From: 40CM-4-68-19 sp036513415
GTDB taxonomy: Bacteria > Myxococcota > Myxococcia > Myxococcales > 40CM-4-68-19
Direction of reading: 5' to 3'
Assembly (NCBI GenBank): GCA_036513415.1
Contig: DATBZA010000158.1
Span: 1 to 64,000 of the forward strand
DNA: 64,000 bases
Position numbers and translations under genes: made by a program. Position 1 is the stretch's first letter. Each line of letters opens with the position of its first letter. This document shows positions 31,373 through 39,663 of this stretch, piece by piece. The notes under the pieces are model-generated. The model saw only the letters and a program-made list of their open reading frames with translations. It searched no databases and was not told the origin of the DNA.

Positions 31373-32617
31373 ATGCACATCCGCGACCCCATCCACGGAG
31401 CGATCGAGCTGACGCCCGACGAGAGGGCGCTGGTCGACAGCCCGCAATACCAGCGGCTCCGGAACGTGAAGCAGCTCGGGTTCGCGGACCTGGCGTTCCC
31501 CGGAGCCACGCACACCCGTTACGCCCATGGCCTCGGCGCCATGGCGATGGCCACCAAGGTGTTCGACGCGGTGGCGCCGCAGCTCGCGCTGGATGCGGAC
31601 GACCGGGCGCGCTTCCGCCAGACGCTGCGCCTGGCGGTCCTGTTTCACGACCTGGGCCACGCGCCCCTCTCGCACGCGACCGAAGCGATCATGCCACCCG
31701 TCGCCGACCTCCGGGTGCCGGAGTGGGCGCGCGAGTCCGGGACCCGCCGCGCCGGCCATGAGGACTACACGCTGAAGCTGGTGCTGGACTCCGCCCTGGC
31801 CGCGGAGATCCGGCGGCGATTCTCTTCCGGCGGGATCGAGCCCGAGCACATCGCGGGGCTGATCTGCGGCAGGCCGCCTCCCGGCGCGTATCCGTACCGC
31901 AGCGGCGGGCGGGACCTCCTCCCTGTCCTTCGCCAGGTGGTCTCCGGCGAGCTGGATGCGGACCGGATGGACTACCTGCAGCGGGACTCGTTCTTCACGG
32001 GCGTGAACTACGGGAAGTTCGACGCGGACTGGATCGTGCAGAACCTCGCCGCCGTGCAGCGGGACGACCGCGTCTATCTGGGCTTGCAGCACCGGGCCGT
32101 GTTCGCGTTCGAGGACTTCCTCCTCTCCCGCTACCACATGTTCCTCTCCGTCTACTTTCACTCCACCTCGGTCGGTTACGAGGTGCTGCTCCAGAGGTGG
32201 TGCGAGAGCGGGGAGTACGCCCTCCCGGCGGACGTCGACGAGTACTTGCAGCACGACGACGTCGCCCTGCTCGGAGCGCTGCGCGCCTCCAGCAATCCGT
32301 GGGCCCGCCGCATCGTGCGCCGGCAAGGGTACCGTGTGCTGATGGAGAACGCGCCCGGCGAAGGAGCGCAGCTGTTGCATCGGATGCAGCGCCAGCTCGA
32401 GCCGGCCGGCGTCGACGCGTTCGTCACGGTCAGCCGCGGCGTGCTCTCGCACTATGGGAAGGAAGCGACGCTTTGGGTGAAGTCGCCGCGAGGCGAGGTG
32501 CCGATCGGCGAGTACACGCCGCTCTACGAGCGCTACGCGGAAGCGGCGACGCTGGCGCGCTTGTACGTCGAGCCGGAGAGGTGGGACGAAGCGCGCCGGC
32601 TTCTCACTTTGGAGTGA
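31373..32617 (+). CDS. HD-domain phosphohydrolase (SAMHD1/dGTPase-like)
   Basis: A 414-residue HD-superfamily enzyme. HIRDPIHG opens the protein, THTRYAHGLGAM gives the first His (about 43-48), FHDLGHAPLSHATE at about 90 is the HD motif, and DADRMDYLQRD at about 203 supplies the last Asp. This set and spacing are those of the SAMHD1-like dNTPase/HD-hydrolase family. It may hydrolyse dNTPs or a related nucleotide; the substrate is not told by the sequence. It lies 12 bases after the hydroxylase gene and 46 before the GAF/HD-GYP gene. Confidence 0.88.
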   Translation: MHIRDPIHGAIELTPDERALVDSPQYQRLRNVKQLGFADLAFPGATHTRYAHGLGAMAMATKVFDAVAPQLALDADDRARFRQTLRLAVLFHDLGHAPLSHATEAIMPPVADLRVPEWARESGTRRAGHEDYTLKLVLDSALAAEIRRRFSSGGIEPEHIAGLICGRPPPGAYPYRSGGRDLLPVLRQVVSGELDADRMDYLQRDSFFTGVNYGKFDADWIVQNLAAVQRDDRVYLGLQHRAVFAFEDFLLSRYHMFLSVYFHSTSVGYEVLLQRWCESGEYALPADVDEYLQHDDVALLGALRASSNPWARRIVRRQGYRVLMENAPGEGAQLLHRMQRQLEPAGVDAFVTVSRGVLSHYGKEATLWVKSPRGEVPIGEYTPLYERYAEAATLARLYVEPERWDEARRLLTLE

Positions 32618-32663
32618 GCGGTCGCACATACCCCGCCAACGGAGCGGATGCTATGCTCCGCGC

Positions 32664-34163
32664 GTGAACCGGCTCCAGCAACGCGTCGAAAAGCTCGGCG
32701 GCATTCTCGAAGTCGCCAAAGCCCTCGTCGCCGAGCGGGACCTCGACCGGCTGCTCAAGCTGATCATCAACGCCAGCGCGCGCGTCGTCGAAGCCGACCG
32801 CTGCTCGCTGTTCCTCGTCGACCGCGAGCGCGGCGAGCTGTGGACCAAGGTGGCGCAAGGACTGGGCGGGATGAAGGAGATCCGCATCCCCATGGACCGC
32901 GGCATCGCCGGCGCGGTCGCCACCACCAACTCGTCGATCAACATTCCCGACGCGTACAAGGATCCGCGCTTCAACCAGAACGTCGACAAGCAGACCGGGT
33001 ACAAGACCAAGACCATCCTCTGCGTGCCCATGCGATCCGTCGAAGGCGACGTGGTCGGCGTGGTCCAGGCGCTGAACAAGCAGGACGGGAAGGCATTCAC
33101 CGCCGAGGACGAGGAGCTGCTCTCGGCGCTGGGCGGCCAGGCCGCGGCCGCGGTGAACAACGCGCTGCTGCACCACGAGATCGAGCAGCTCTTCGAGGGC
33201 TTCGTACGCGCCAGCGTGGTGGCCATCGAGGCGCGGGACCCGACCACCGCCGGCCATTCGGGCCGGGTGGCGCGCCTTTCGGTTGGACTCGGGGACGTGC
33301 TGCCCCGCGCGGGCGCGGCCGCCGGCCGCTGGAAGGGGGCCTCGCTCTCGGCGCAGGAGCGGCAGGAGCTGCGCTACGCGGCGATGCTTCACGACTTCGG
33401 CAAGGTCGGCGTGCGCGAGAACGTGCTGGTCAAGGCGAACAAGCTGGAACCGCTCGAGCTGGAGAACCTGCGCGGCCGGTTCGAGACCGTCTACGTGCAG
33501 GAAGAGCTGCAGGCGGAGAGGCAGAAGGTGGAGATCCTGCTCCGCTCTCCCAGCGAGGACGCGCGGCAGCGCATCGCGGAGATCGATTCCCGGCTTGCCA
33601 GCCGCAAGCGGGAGCTCTCCGCCATGTTCGAGTTCGTCGTTTCCTGCAACCGGCCCACGATCCTGCCCGAAGGGACCTTCGACAAGCTGCACGACATCGC
33701 CAAGGCCACCTATCTCGGTCCGTTCTCCGGCGACCCGCGGCCGTTCCTCTCGCACAACGAAGTGGTGAAGCTCTCGATCCGCAAGGGCTCGCTCACCGAG
33801 GACGAGCGCCGCGAGATCGAGTCACACGTCACGCACACCTACCGGTTCCTGACGCAGATCCCCTGGACTCGCACCCTCAAGCGCGTTCCGGACATCGCCT
33901 ACGGCCACCACGAGAAGCTCACCGGCAAGGGATATCCGCGCTCGCTGAAGGAGTCGGAGATCGCGCTGCCCACGCGCATGATGACGATCAGCGACATCTA
34001 CGACGCGCTGACCGCCAGCGACCGCCCGTACAAGCGCGCCGTGCCGAAGCAGAAGGCCTACGACATCCTGCTTGACGAGGCGAAGCGCGGCGAGCTGGAC
34101 CCGGACCTGTTGCGCGTGTTCATCGAGGCCGACGTGCCGGGGAACGCGCCGCAGGAACCCTGA
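32664..34163 (+). CDS. GAF + HD-GYP protein with an insert in the HD-GYP domain
   Basis: A 499-residue cytoplasmic signalling protein. GAF domain is at about 24-168 (VVEADRCSLFLVDRERGEL and ALNKQDGKAFT are marks). The HD-GYP phosphodiesterase follows: GHSGRVARLS at about 197, LHDFGKVGV with His243 and Asp244, and HHEKLTGKGYP at about 415-425. Between them is an insert of about 110 residues, partly coiled coil (KVEILLRSPSEDARQRIAEI), longer than the standard domain. It would hydrolyse cyclic-di-GMP under control of a small-molecule or redox signal at the GAF domain. The start is GTG, with 46 bases after the HD gene. Confidence 0.9.
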   Translation: MNRLQQRVEKLGGILEVAKALVAERDLDRLLKLIINASARVVEADRCSLFLVDRERGELWTKVAQGLGGMKEIRIPMDRGIAGAVATTNSSINIPDAYKDPRFNQNVDKQTGYKTKTILCVPMRSVEGDVVGVVQALNKQDGKAFTAEDEELLSALGGQAAAAVNNALLHHEIEQLFEGFVRASVVAIEARDPTTAGHSGRVARLSVGLGDVLPRAGAAAGRWKGASLSAQERQELRYAAMLHDFGKVGVRENVLVKANKLEPLELENLRGRFETVYVQEELQAERQKVEILLRSPSEDARQRIAEIDSRLASRKRELSAMFEFVVSCNRPTILPEGTFDKLHDIAKATYLGPFSGDPRPFLSHNEVVKLSIRKGSLTEDERREIESHVTHTYRFLTQIPWTRTLKRVPDIAYGHHEKLTGKGYPRSLKESEIALPTRMMTISDIYDALTASDRPYKRAVPKQKAYDILLDEAKRGELDPDLLRVFIEADVPGNAPQEP

Positions 34164-34652
34164 GGCGGCGAGGCAGTTCGCTCGAGGCGCGAGTCGCCGC
34201 TCTTTGTGGTCGCATTGCCGATCCCGTAGCCAGCTCTTCGTGGGGCGGCCAAGCGGCTTGAGTGCTGGCCCCGTTCGCAGGAGCCGACACGGCGATCGTG
34301 CGGAGCTTCCCGAGGTAGCGCGCACAAGACGGATGCCGGCGTCCCCAACTCGCCGGATCGCCGGGACGAGCACACCCGAATGAACCTGGTTCAACCGGGT
34401 GAACTTGGTGTTGACAGTTGAACTCGTTCCGGAACGAGTTGGCGCGCCGCCCATGATTGGGCCGGCGACGAGGTCAACACGCCAATTGATTTGGGCAGAC
34501 CTTCCGAGGATCCGTCGCCACCGCGGCCGCAACGCTTCGCGGCGCTCTGCTAGGCTGATCGCGGTGAAGTTGGGAGGAGGGCGAGGCGACAGGACCGCGT
34601 TTATCCGTCCTTCGGCTCGTCATCTGAACGGTGTGGATCCTCGAGGCGGCTG
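34164..34652. other. 489-base gene-free stretch with nested palindromes
   Basis: No reading frame here looks coding; two frames of about 80-100 codons have no family resemblance and poor composition. The right part holds palindromes before the MFS gene. TGAACCTGGTTCA is at 34381-34393, GTTCA-ACCGGG-TGAAC at 34389-34404 and the perfect 20-base AACTCGTTCCGGAACGAGTT at 34421-34440. TTGACA at 34411-34416 lies between them, without a clear -10. The left part (34164-34380) has no feature I can name. Confidence 0.6.
34421..34440. promoter_or_regulatory. perfect 20-base palindrome, likely operator
   Basis: AACTCGTTCCGGAACGAGTT is its own complement over all 20 bases. It lies 5 bases after a TTGACA at 34411-34416 and about 210 bases before the MFS transporter start. 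A dimeric regulator is the most likely reader. No regulator gene is adjacent. Two smaller inverted repeats with TTCA/TGAA arms stand just upstream (34381-34404). Confidence 0.5.
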
Positions 34653-35876
34653 ATGGCCGTGCACGTGCGCGGGCTGGATTGGCTCAACTTCTTCCTGGCC
34701 GACGTGCAGACCGGCGTCGGGCCGTTCCTCGCGATCTACCTCGCGCAGAATCACTGGGACCCGGAGCACGTCGGGATCGCGCTGACCGCCGGCGGGATCG
34801 CGGGAATCGTGACGCAGACGCCGGCGGGCTGGCTCGTCGACAGGCTCCACGCCAAGCGGACGCTGATCGCCGTCGGCGTCGCCGCCCTCTGCGCGGGATC
34901 CCTGATGATCGCGTTGCGGCCGTCTGTCCTCTCAGTCATGACCGCCCAGGTACTGATCGGCGGCATGTCCAGCATCTTCAACCCCACCATCGCCGCCATC
35001 GCGCTCGGGCTGGTCGGGCGGCAGCTCTTCGACCGGAGACAGGGCCGCAACCAGTCCTGGAACTCCGCGGGGAACCTTGCCGCTGCCGTGGCAATGGGAT
35101 TGATCGGAACATATGTCGGACCGCGGTGGATCTTCTACCTCGTGGTCGGCTTTGCGATCCCGGCTTTGCTGTCGTTACTGCTGATCCACCCGGACGAGAT
35201 CGATTACGAAGCGGCCCGTGGCGCCGACGATGGAGCGGACGCGGCGAAGGTGGGATCGAAGCCGCTCCTCAAAGATTACCCCTTGCTGATCTTTCTGGCC
35301 TGCGCCGTGCTGTTTCACTGTGCCAACGCGGCGATGCTACCGCTCCTGGGCGAGATGCTCTCGCAGGGCGACGCGAAAAGGGCTCCACTCCTCATGATGC
35401 TCTGCGTGGCGACGACGCAGGCGGTGATCACTCTTCTGGCCTGGCCCGCGGGACGGCTGGCTGGGTCGTGGGGACGGAAGCCGGTCCTCCTGGTCGGTTT
35501 CGGCGTCCTGCCCATTCGTGGCGTGCTCTACACGCTCACCCAGGGCACGTACCCGCTCGTCTCGATCCAGATCCTCGATGGCGTCGGCGCAGCGATCTTC
35601 AACGTCGTGGCCGTCCTCGTGATAGCCGACCTCACACGGGGGACCGGCCGGTTCAACGTCACGCAAGGAGCGATCTTCACCGCCGTGGGACTTGGCGCCG
35701 CTCTCAGCCAGACCGTCGCCGGGGCCATCGTCGAACGCTTCGGCTACCACGCCGGCTTCCTCTTCCTGGCTGCGGTTGCCGCGGTCGGGTTCGGCATCCT
35801 CCTGGTTTTCATGCCCGAGACGCGACCATCCGGAAGGAGCCCCGCTATCTCCTTCCTCAGACCATCCCGCCGTTGA
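34653..35876 (+). CDS. major facilitator superfamily transporter
   Basis: A 407-residue protein with about twelve hydrophobic helices in two halves. The loop 2/3 signature AGWLVDRLHAKRTLI is at about 57-71, and a related AGRLAGSWGRKPVLLVGF is at about 267. FHCANAAMLPLLGEMLSQGD is between the halves. The family exports drugs or metabolites by proton exchange; the substrate is unknown. Upstream palindromes suggest control. Base composition is slightly less GC-rich than its neighbours, consistent with but not proof of transfer. It converges on the M28 gene, 27 bases away. Confidence 0.88.
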   Translation: MAVHVRGLDWLNFFLADVQTGVGPFLAIYLAQNHWDPEHVGIALTAGGIAGIVTQTPAGWLVDRLHAKRTLIAVGVAALCAGSLMIALRPSVLSVMTAQVLIGGMSSIFNPTIAAIALGLVGRQLFDRRQGRNQSWNSAGNLAAAVAMGLIGTYVGPRWIFYLVVGFAIPALLSLLLIHPDEIDYEAARGADDGADAAKVGSKPLLKDYPLLIFLACAVLFHCANAAMLPLLGEMLSQGDAKRAPLLMMLCVATTQAVITLLAWPAGRLAGSWGRKPVLLVGFGVLPIRGVLYTLTQGTYPLVSIQILDGVGAAIFNVVAVLVIADLTRGTGRFNVTQGAIFTAVGLGAALSQTVAGAIVERFGYHAGFLFLAAVAAVGFGILLVFMPETRPSGRSPAISFLRPSRR

Positions 35877-35903
35877 CGCGGACGAATCGAACACACCACG
35901 GGG

Positions 35904-37526
35904 CTAGCGTGAGGCGGATTTTCTCGCCGCCTCGAATTCGTCTCCCGGCGTCCAGGTCGGCAGCTGCGGCGCGTTGGCGAGGCGCAGTCCGACCAGGAGC
36001 TGGAGCTGTGCGTCCTGCACGTCGCCGGAGAGGTCCCAGTCGCCGTGGTACTCGTCGGACGGCTGATGGTAGTGCTTGCGCTCGTACTCGATCTGCTGCT
36101 CCTCCCCCCAGCCCTTGGGGCGTCCCTCGAAGTCGGGGCCGCCCTTCACCGCCACCGGCGGGACTCCGACGCGCGCGAGCGGGAACATGTCCGACCGGTA
36201 GAACGCCCCGCGGTCCGGAAACGGGTCACCGTGCACGGTCCGGCCCTGCTCGGCCGCCACCTTGCGGACGACGTCGTCGGCGGTGGACTTGCCCAGCCCC
36301 AGCACGCCGAGATCCGTGGTCCGGCCCCACCGGTTCACGCTGTCCAGGTTGATGTCCGCGGCGATCCGGTTGGCGGGGATGGGCGGATGTTGCGCCAGCC
36401 ACTTCGACCCGAGCAGGCCCTGCTCCTCCGCGGTGACGAAGGCGACGATGAGCGAGCGCTTGGGCGCGGCTACCGTGGCCGCATGGGCGATGGTGAGGAC
36501 GGTAGCGCACCCTGACGCATTGTCGAGCGCGCCGTTGTAGATGCCGTCGCTCGTTCCCGGCGGCGGCGGGCCCTTTCCGAGATGATCGTGGTGCGCGGTG
36601 TACAGCACCGCTTCCTGCGACAGCCTCGGATCTCTTCCGGGCAGGATGCCGATCACGTTCGCGCTGCGGATCTCGTGTCGATCTACGGCCATGTCCAGCG
36701 CCAGCGTGGCTCCCAGCGCCCGGGGCCGGAAGTCGCGGGACTCGGCGGCCTTGCGGAGCCCATCGAGGTCTTGCCCGCTCTCCTGTGCGAGCTTGATCGC
36801 TGCCGGGTCGGAGATCCAGCCCTGGAACTGCATGGTCCGGGGCTCGTCATCGGTCGGCGGCAGATCCTGGTGTGTCCCGTCGGCGCGATTGGCGAGCACC
36901 TGCCAGGGATAGCCCGCGCTGGGAGTGGTGTGGATCACCAGAGCGCCGGCGGCGCCGTGCTTGGCGGCATTGATGTACTTGTAGTCCCAGCGGCCGTACC
37001 AGAGCCGGACGCCGGCCCCCTTGAAGGGCGGGTTGAAGTTCATCACCACCACGACCTTGCCGCGAATGTCCACGTCCTTGTAGTCGTCCCAGCCGTACTC
37101 GGGGGCGGTGATGCCGTAGCCGACGAACACGAGCGGCGCGTCCTTCAGCGTCGCCCGGTCGATGTGCGCGTTGGGCTCGAGGATCAGGTCCGCCGCCGTG
37201 CCGCCCAGCGCGTGCAGCGTCATATCCTTGTCGCCGGCCTTCAAGTGGACCTCGCGAGGCACGTCCACGTGCAGCTCGATCAGCGGCACTGCCTGGAGGA
37301 AGGTGCCGTTGTCGCCTCCTGGCTTGTAGCCGTATGCCTCGAGCTGCGAGGCGAGGTACTTGATCGCCAGCTCGTCACCGGGCTGGCCCGGCTTTCGTCC
37401 CTCGAGCAGGTCGTCGGACAGGAAGCGGACGTGGCCGGAGATCTCGGCGGCGGTGATGCGGCTGGAGGCGGCGCGCTCCGCGGCCTGCGGGAGTACGGCG
37501 AGGAGCAAAGCGAGGGAAAGGACCAT
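35904..37526 (-). CDS. M28 family metallopeptidase with PA domain, exported
   Basis: A 540-residue exported zinc aminopeptidase-family protein. A signal peptide (MVLSLALLLAVLPQAAERAA) is followed by an M28 protease with a PA-like insert (about 130-220, with VFVGYGITAPEYGWDDY). The metal ligands are in AHHDHLGKG at about 315, NGALDNASGCA at about 335 and TAEEQGLLGS at about 370. KHYHQPSDEYHGDW near 490 supplies the last His. It would remove N-terminal residues from peptides outside the inner membrane. It is followed by a sulfurtransferase on the same strand; its start is 11 bases after the sulfurtransferase stop on the minus strand order. Confidence 0.9.
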   Translation of the reverse strand: MVLSLALLLAVLPQAAERAASSRITAAEISGHVRFLSDDLLEGRKPGQPGDELAIKYLASQLEAYGYKPGGDNGTFLQAVPLIELHVDVPREVHLKAGDKDMTLHALGGTAADLILEPNAHIDRATLKDAPLVFVGYGITAPEYGWDDYKDVDIRGKVVVVMNFNPPFKGAGVRLWYGRWDYKYINAAKHGAAGALVIHTTPSAGYPWQVLANRADGTHQDLPPTDDEPRTMQFQGWISDPAAIKLAQESGQDLDGLRKAAESRDFRPRALGATLALDMAVDRHEIRSANVIGILPGRDPRLSQEAVLYTAHHDHLGKGPPPPGTSDGIYNGALDNASGCATVLTIAHAATVAAPKRSLIVAFVTAEEQGLLGSKWLAQHPPIPANRIAADINLDSVNRWGRTTDLGVLGLGKSTADDVVRKVAAEQGRTVHGDPFPDRGAFYRSDMFPLARVGVPPVAVKGGPDFEGRPKGWGEEQQIEYERKHYHQPSDEYHGDWDLSGDVQDAQLQLLVGLRLANAPQLPTWTPGDEFEAARKSASR

Positions 37527-37537
37527 GGCGCGCTCTG

Positions 37538-38356
37538 CTAACCCGGCTCGGGCCCGGTTGCAACGGGCCGATTCGGATCCTCGATCCAGCCGCTGAACGA
37601 TCCGACATATAGGCGGGCAGGCGGCAGCCCCGCGAGCTCGATGGCGAGCGCGTCATGGCACGCGGTCACTCCGCTGCCGCAGGACACGATCACGTCGGGG
37701 CCGTGCCGCTCGTAGAGCCGGCGCAGCTCTTCCGGCGGTTTGAACCTCTGCCCGGGGGTCAGGTTCGCCGCAAACGGAGCATTCAAGGCTCCCGGGATGT
37801 GCCCGGCCCTGCGATCGATCGGCTCGATCTCGCCGCGGTAGCGCTCGGGCGCTCGCGCGTCGAGGACCGGCGCGCTCCGTGCCTGCACCTCACCCACCTC
37901 CACCAGCCGTGAGCGGTCCAGCCTGAGCCTGCGCACTGGCGCGGGGGCGATCCGCGGCTCCTCGCGGGTGAGCGGCAGCCCAGCCTCGGTCCACGCTCGC
38001 AGGCCGCCGTCGAGCACCGACACGTGCTGATGACCGAAGGCGCGGAGCATGAACCACAACCGTGCCGCCACCGACGAATGGCCTTCGTCGTACACCACCA
38101 CCTGGGTGTCCGGTCCGATGCCCAGCCGGGACAGCACTCCGGCGAACTGCTCCTCGGAGGGAAAGGGATGCCTGCCTGGGCCCCCGGGACGGGAGAGGTC
38201 GCGATCGAGATCGGCGAACGCGGCGCCCGGGAGATGGCCCTGGTCGTACTGCTCCCTTCCGGCAGGGCCTCTCGCCGACCAGCGCAGATCGACGAGCCGG
38301 GCTTCCGGATGGGACTGCACCCACTGTGGATCCACCAGGAGGGGAATGTCCGACAT
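37538..38356 (-). CDS. sulfurtransferase, mercaptopyruvate type (two rhodanese domains)
   Basis: A 272-residue cytoplasmic protein with two rhodanese domains. The N-terminal one (about 5-125) is non-catalytic. The C-terminal one has the active Cys226 in IVSCGSGVTACHD, and the loop CGSGVTA is that of 3-mercaptopyruvate sulfurtransferases rather than of thiosulfate types (CRxGxR). It moves sulfur from mercaptopyruvate to thiols or cyanide. The ATG at 38356 is divergent from the response-regulator gene at 38450. The M28 gene follows 11 bases downstream on this strand, so co-transcription is possible. Confidence 0.9.
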   Translation of the reverse strand: MSDIPLLVDPQWVQSHPEARLVDLRWSARGPAGREQYDQGHLPGAAFADLDRDLSRPGGPGRHPFPSEEQFAGVLSRLGIGPDTQVVVYDEGHSSVAARLWFMLRAFGHQHVSVLDGGLRAWTEAGLPLTREEPRIAPAPVRRLRLDRSRLVEVGEVQARSAPVLDARAPERYRGEIEPIDRRAGHIPGALNAPFAANLTPGQRFKPPEELRRLYERHGPDVIVSCGSGVTACHDALAIELAGLPPARLYVGSFSGWIEDPNRPVATGPEPG

Positions 38357-38449
38357 GTGCGCATCTTGCACCGCGCCGGGCCTGCAAGCGATAGGAGCGT
38401 GAATCCGTCCATTGCTGCTAAGGTGGTTTGGGGGACGGAGCGGGAGCCA

Positions 38450-39643
38450 ATGCCAGAGGTCGAACGCCTGCTCGTCGTGGACGACGAGGCGCCCATCCTG
38501 CACGCGTTGCAGCGCACCTTCGAGGCTGCGGGATACGAGGTCATTGCCTGCGCCGACCCGGCCGAGGCGCTCGACAGGTTGCGGGAGAAGCCGTTCCAGG
38601 TGCTCTCGGCGGACTACATGATGCCGGGCATGACCGGGGCGGAGTTCCTCGCGCAGGCCAAGGCGCTGCAGCCCGAGACCATCCGCATCCTGCTCACCGC
38701 GGCGCACGACTTCAGCGCCGCCGTCGACGCCGTGAACAACGGCGAGATCTTCCGCATCCTGGCCAAACCCTGGAACCGCGTGGAGTTGCTCGGCACCGTG
38801 CGCCAGGCGTTCGACACCTATTCCCTGCGCGAGAAGAACCGGCAGCTGACCGCGATCGTGCAATCGCAGAACGCCGAGCTCGCCGCGCTGAACAAGGGCC
38901 TGGAGCGGCTGGTCGAGGAGCGCACCACCAACCTGCTCGACGGAATGGTGGCGGTGCTCGACTACCGGGACACGGAGACGCAGTGGCACTCGCGCCGCGT
39001 CTCCCGCTTCACCCGCCGGATCGCCGAGCAGCTGGGGATCCGGGACGCGAACGAGCTGCGCACCATCGAGATGGGAGCGCTCCTGCACGACATCGGCAAG
39101 ATCGGCGTCCGCGACGCGGTGCTGCTCAAGCCGGGACCGCTCGACCAGGACGAGTGGCACGAGATGCGCGAGCACCCGCACCTGGGCTGGGCGCTGCTCC
39201 AGCGCATCGAGTTCCTGCGCGACGCCAGCGTGATCGTGCTCCAGCACCAGGAGCGGTACGACGGCCGCGGCTATCCGACGGGCCTGAAGGGCGAGCAGAT
39301 CGTCCTCGGGGCGCGGCTCTTCGCGGTGGCGGACACCTACGACGCCATCACCAGCGATCGTCCCTACCGCAAGGCGCAGCCGCACGCCGCCGCGCTCACC
39401 GAGATGCAGCGGGTCGCTGGAACGCAGCTCGACCCCCAGGGCGTCCAGGCATTCTGCTCCATTCCGGAAGAGGAATGGCTGCGGATCCGCCACGACGTGG
39501 AAAAGATCTCGCTCCTGGAGCAAGAGTGGGGCTGGAACCCGCCCAAGCGCGTGTTCGAGCAGATCCTCGAGGCGGCCAGCAAGCAGAAGCAGCCCATCTC
39601 GCAGCCGCCTGTCGCCGCAGTGCCCGACGTGAAGATCGCGTGA
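38450..39643 (+). CDS. response regulator with HD-GYP output (RpfG-like)
   Basis: A 397-residue two-component regulator. The receiver (about 5-120) has acidic DD at 11-12, phosphorylation Asp55 in LSADYMMPGMTG, and Lys106 in ILAKPW. A coiled-coil linker (about 128-160) leads to an HD-GYP phosphodiesterase: HSRRVSRFT at about 180, LHDIGKIGVRD (213-223) and HQERYDGRGYP (266-276). The usual second His of the HH pair is Gln. It would cut cyclic-di-GMP when phosphorylated. No kinase is beside it; the orphan kinase at 16501 is a possible but unproven partner. Confidence 0.92.
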   Translation: MPEVERLLVVDDEAPILHALQRTFEAAGYEVIACADPAEALDRLREKPFQVLSADYMMPGMTGAEFLAQAKALQPETIRILLTAAHDFSAAVDAVNNGEIFRILAKPWNRVELLGTVRQAFDTYSLREKNRQLTAIVQSQNAELAALNKGLERLVEERTTNLLDGMVAVLDYRDTETQWHSRRVSRFTRRIAEQLGIRDANELRTIEMGALLHDIGKIGVRDAVLLKPGPLDQDEWHEMREHPHLGWALLQRIEFLRDASVIVLQHQERYDGRGYPTGLKGEQIVLGARLFAVADTYDAITSDRPYRKAQPHAAALTEMQRVAGTQLDPQGVQAFCSIPEEEWLRIRHDVEKISLLEQEWGWNPPKRVFEQILEAASKQKQPISQPPVAAVPDVKIA

Positions 39644-39663
39644 TCGACTGCTCTGGGTGACAT

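Noticed and set aside
34399..34653. 84-codon frame before the MFS gene
   Set aside because: No family resemblance, Arg-rich translation and it overlaps the palindromes; unlikely to be a gene.
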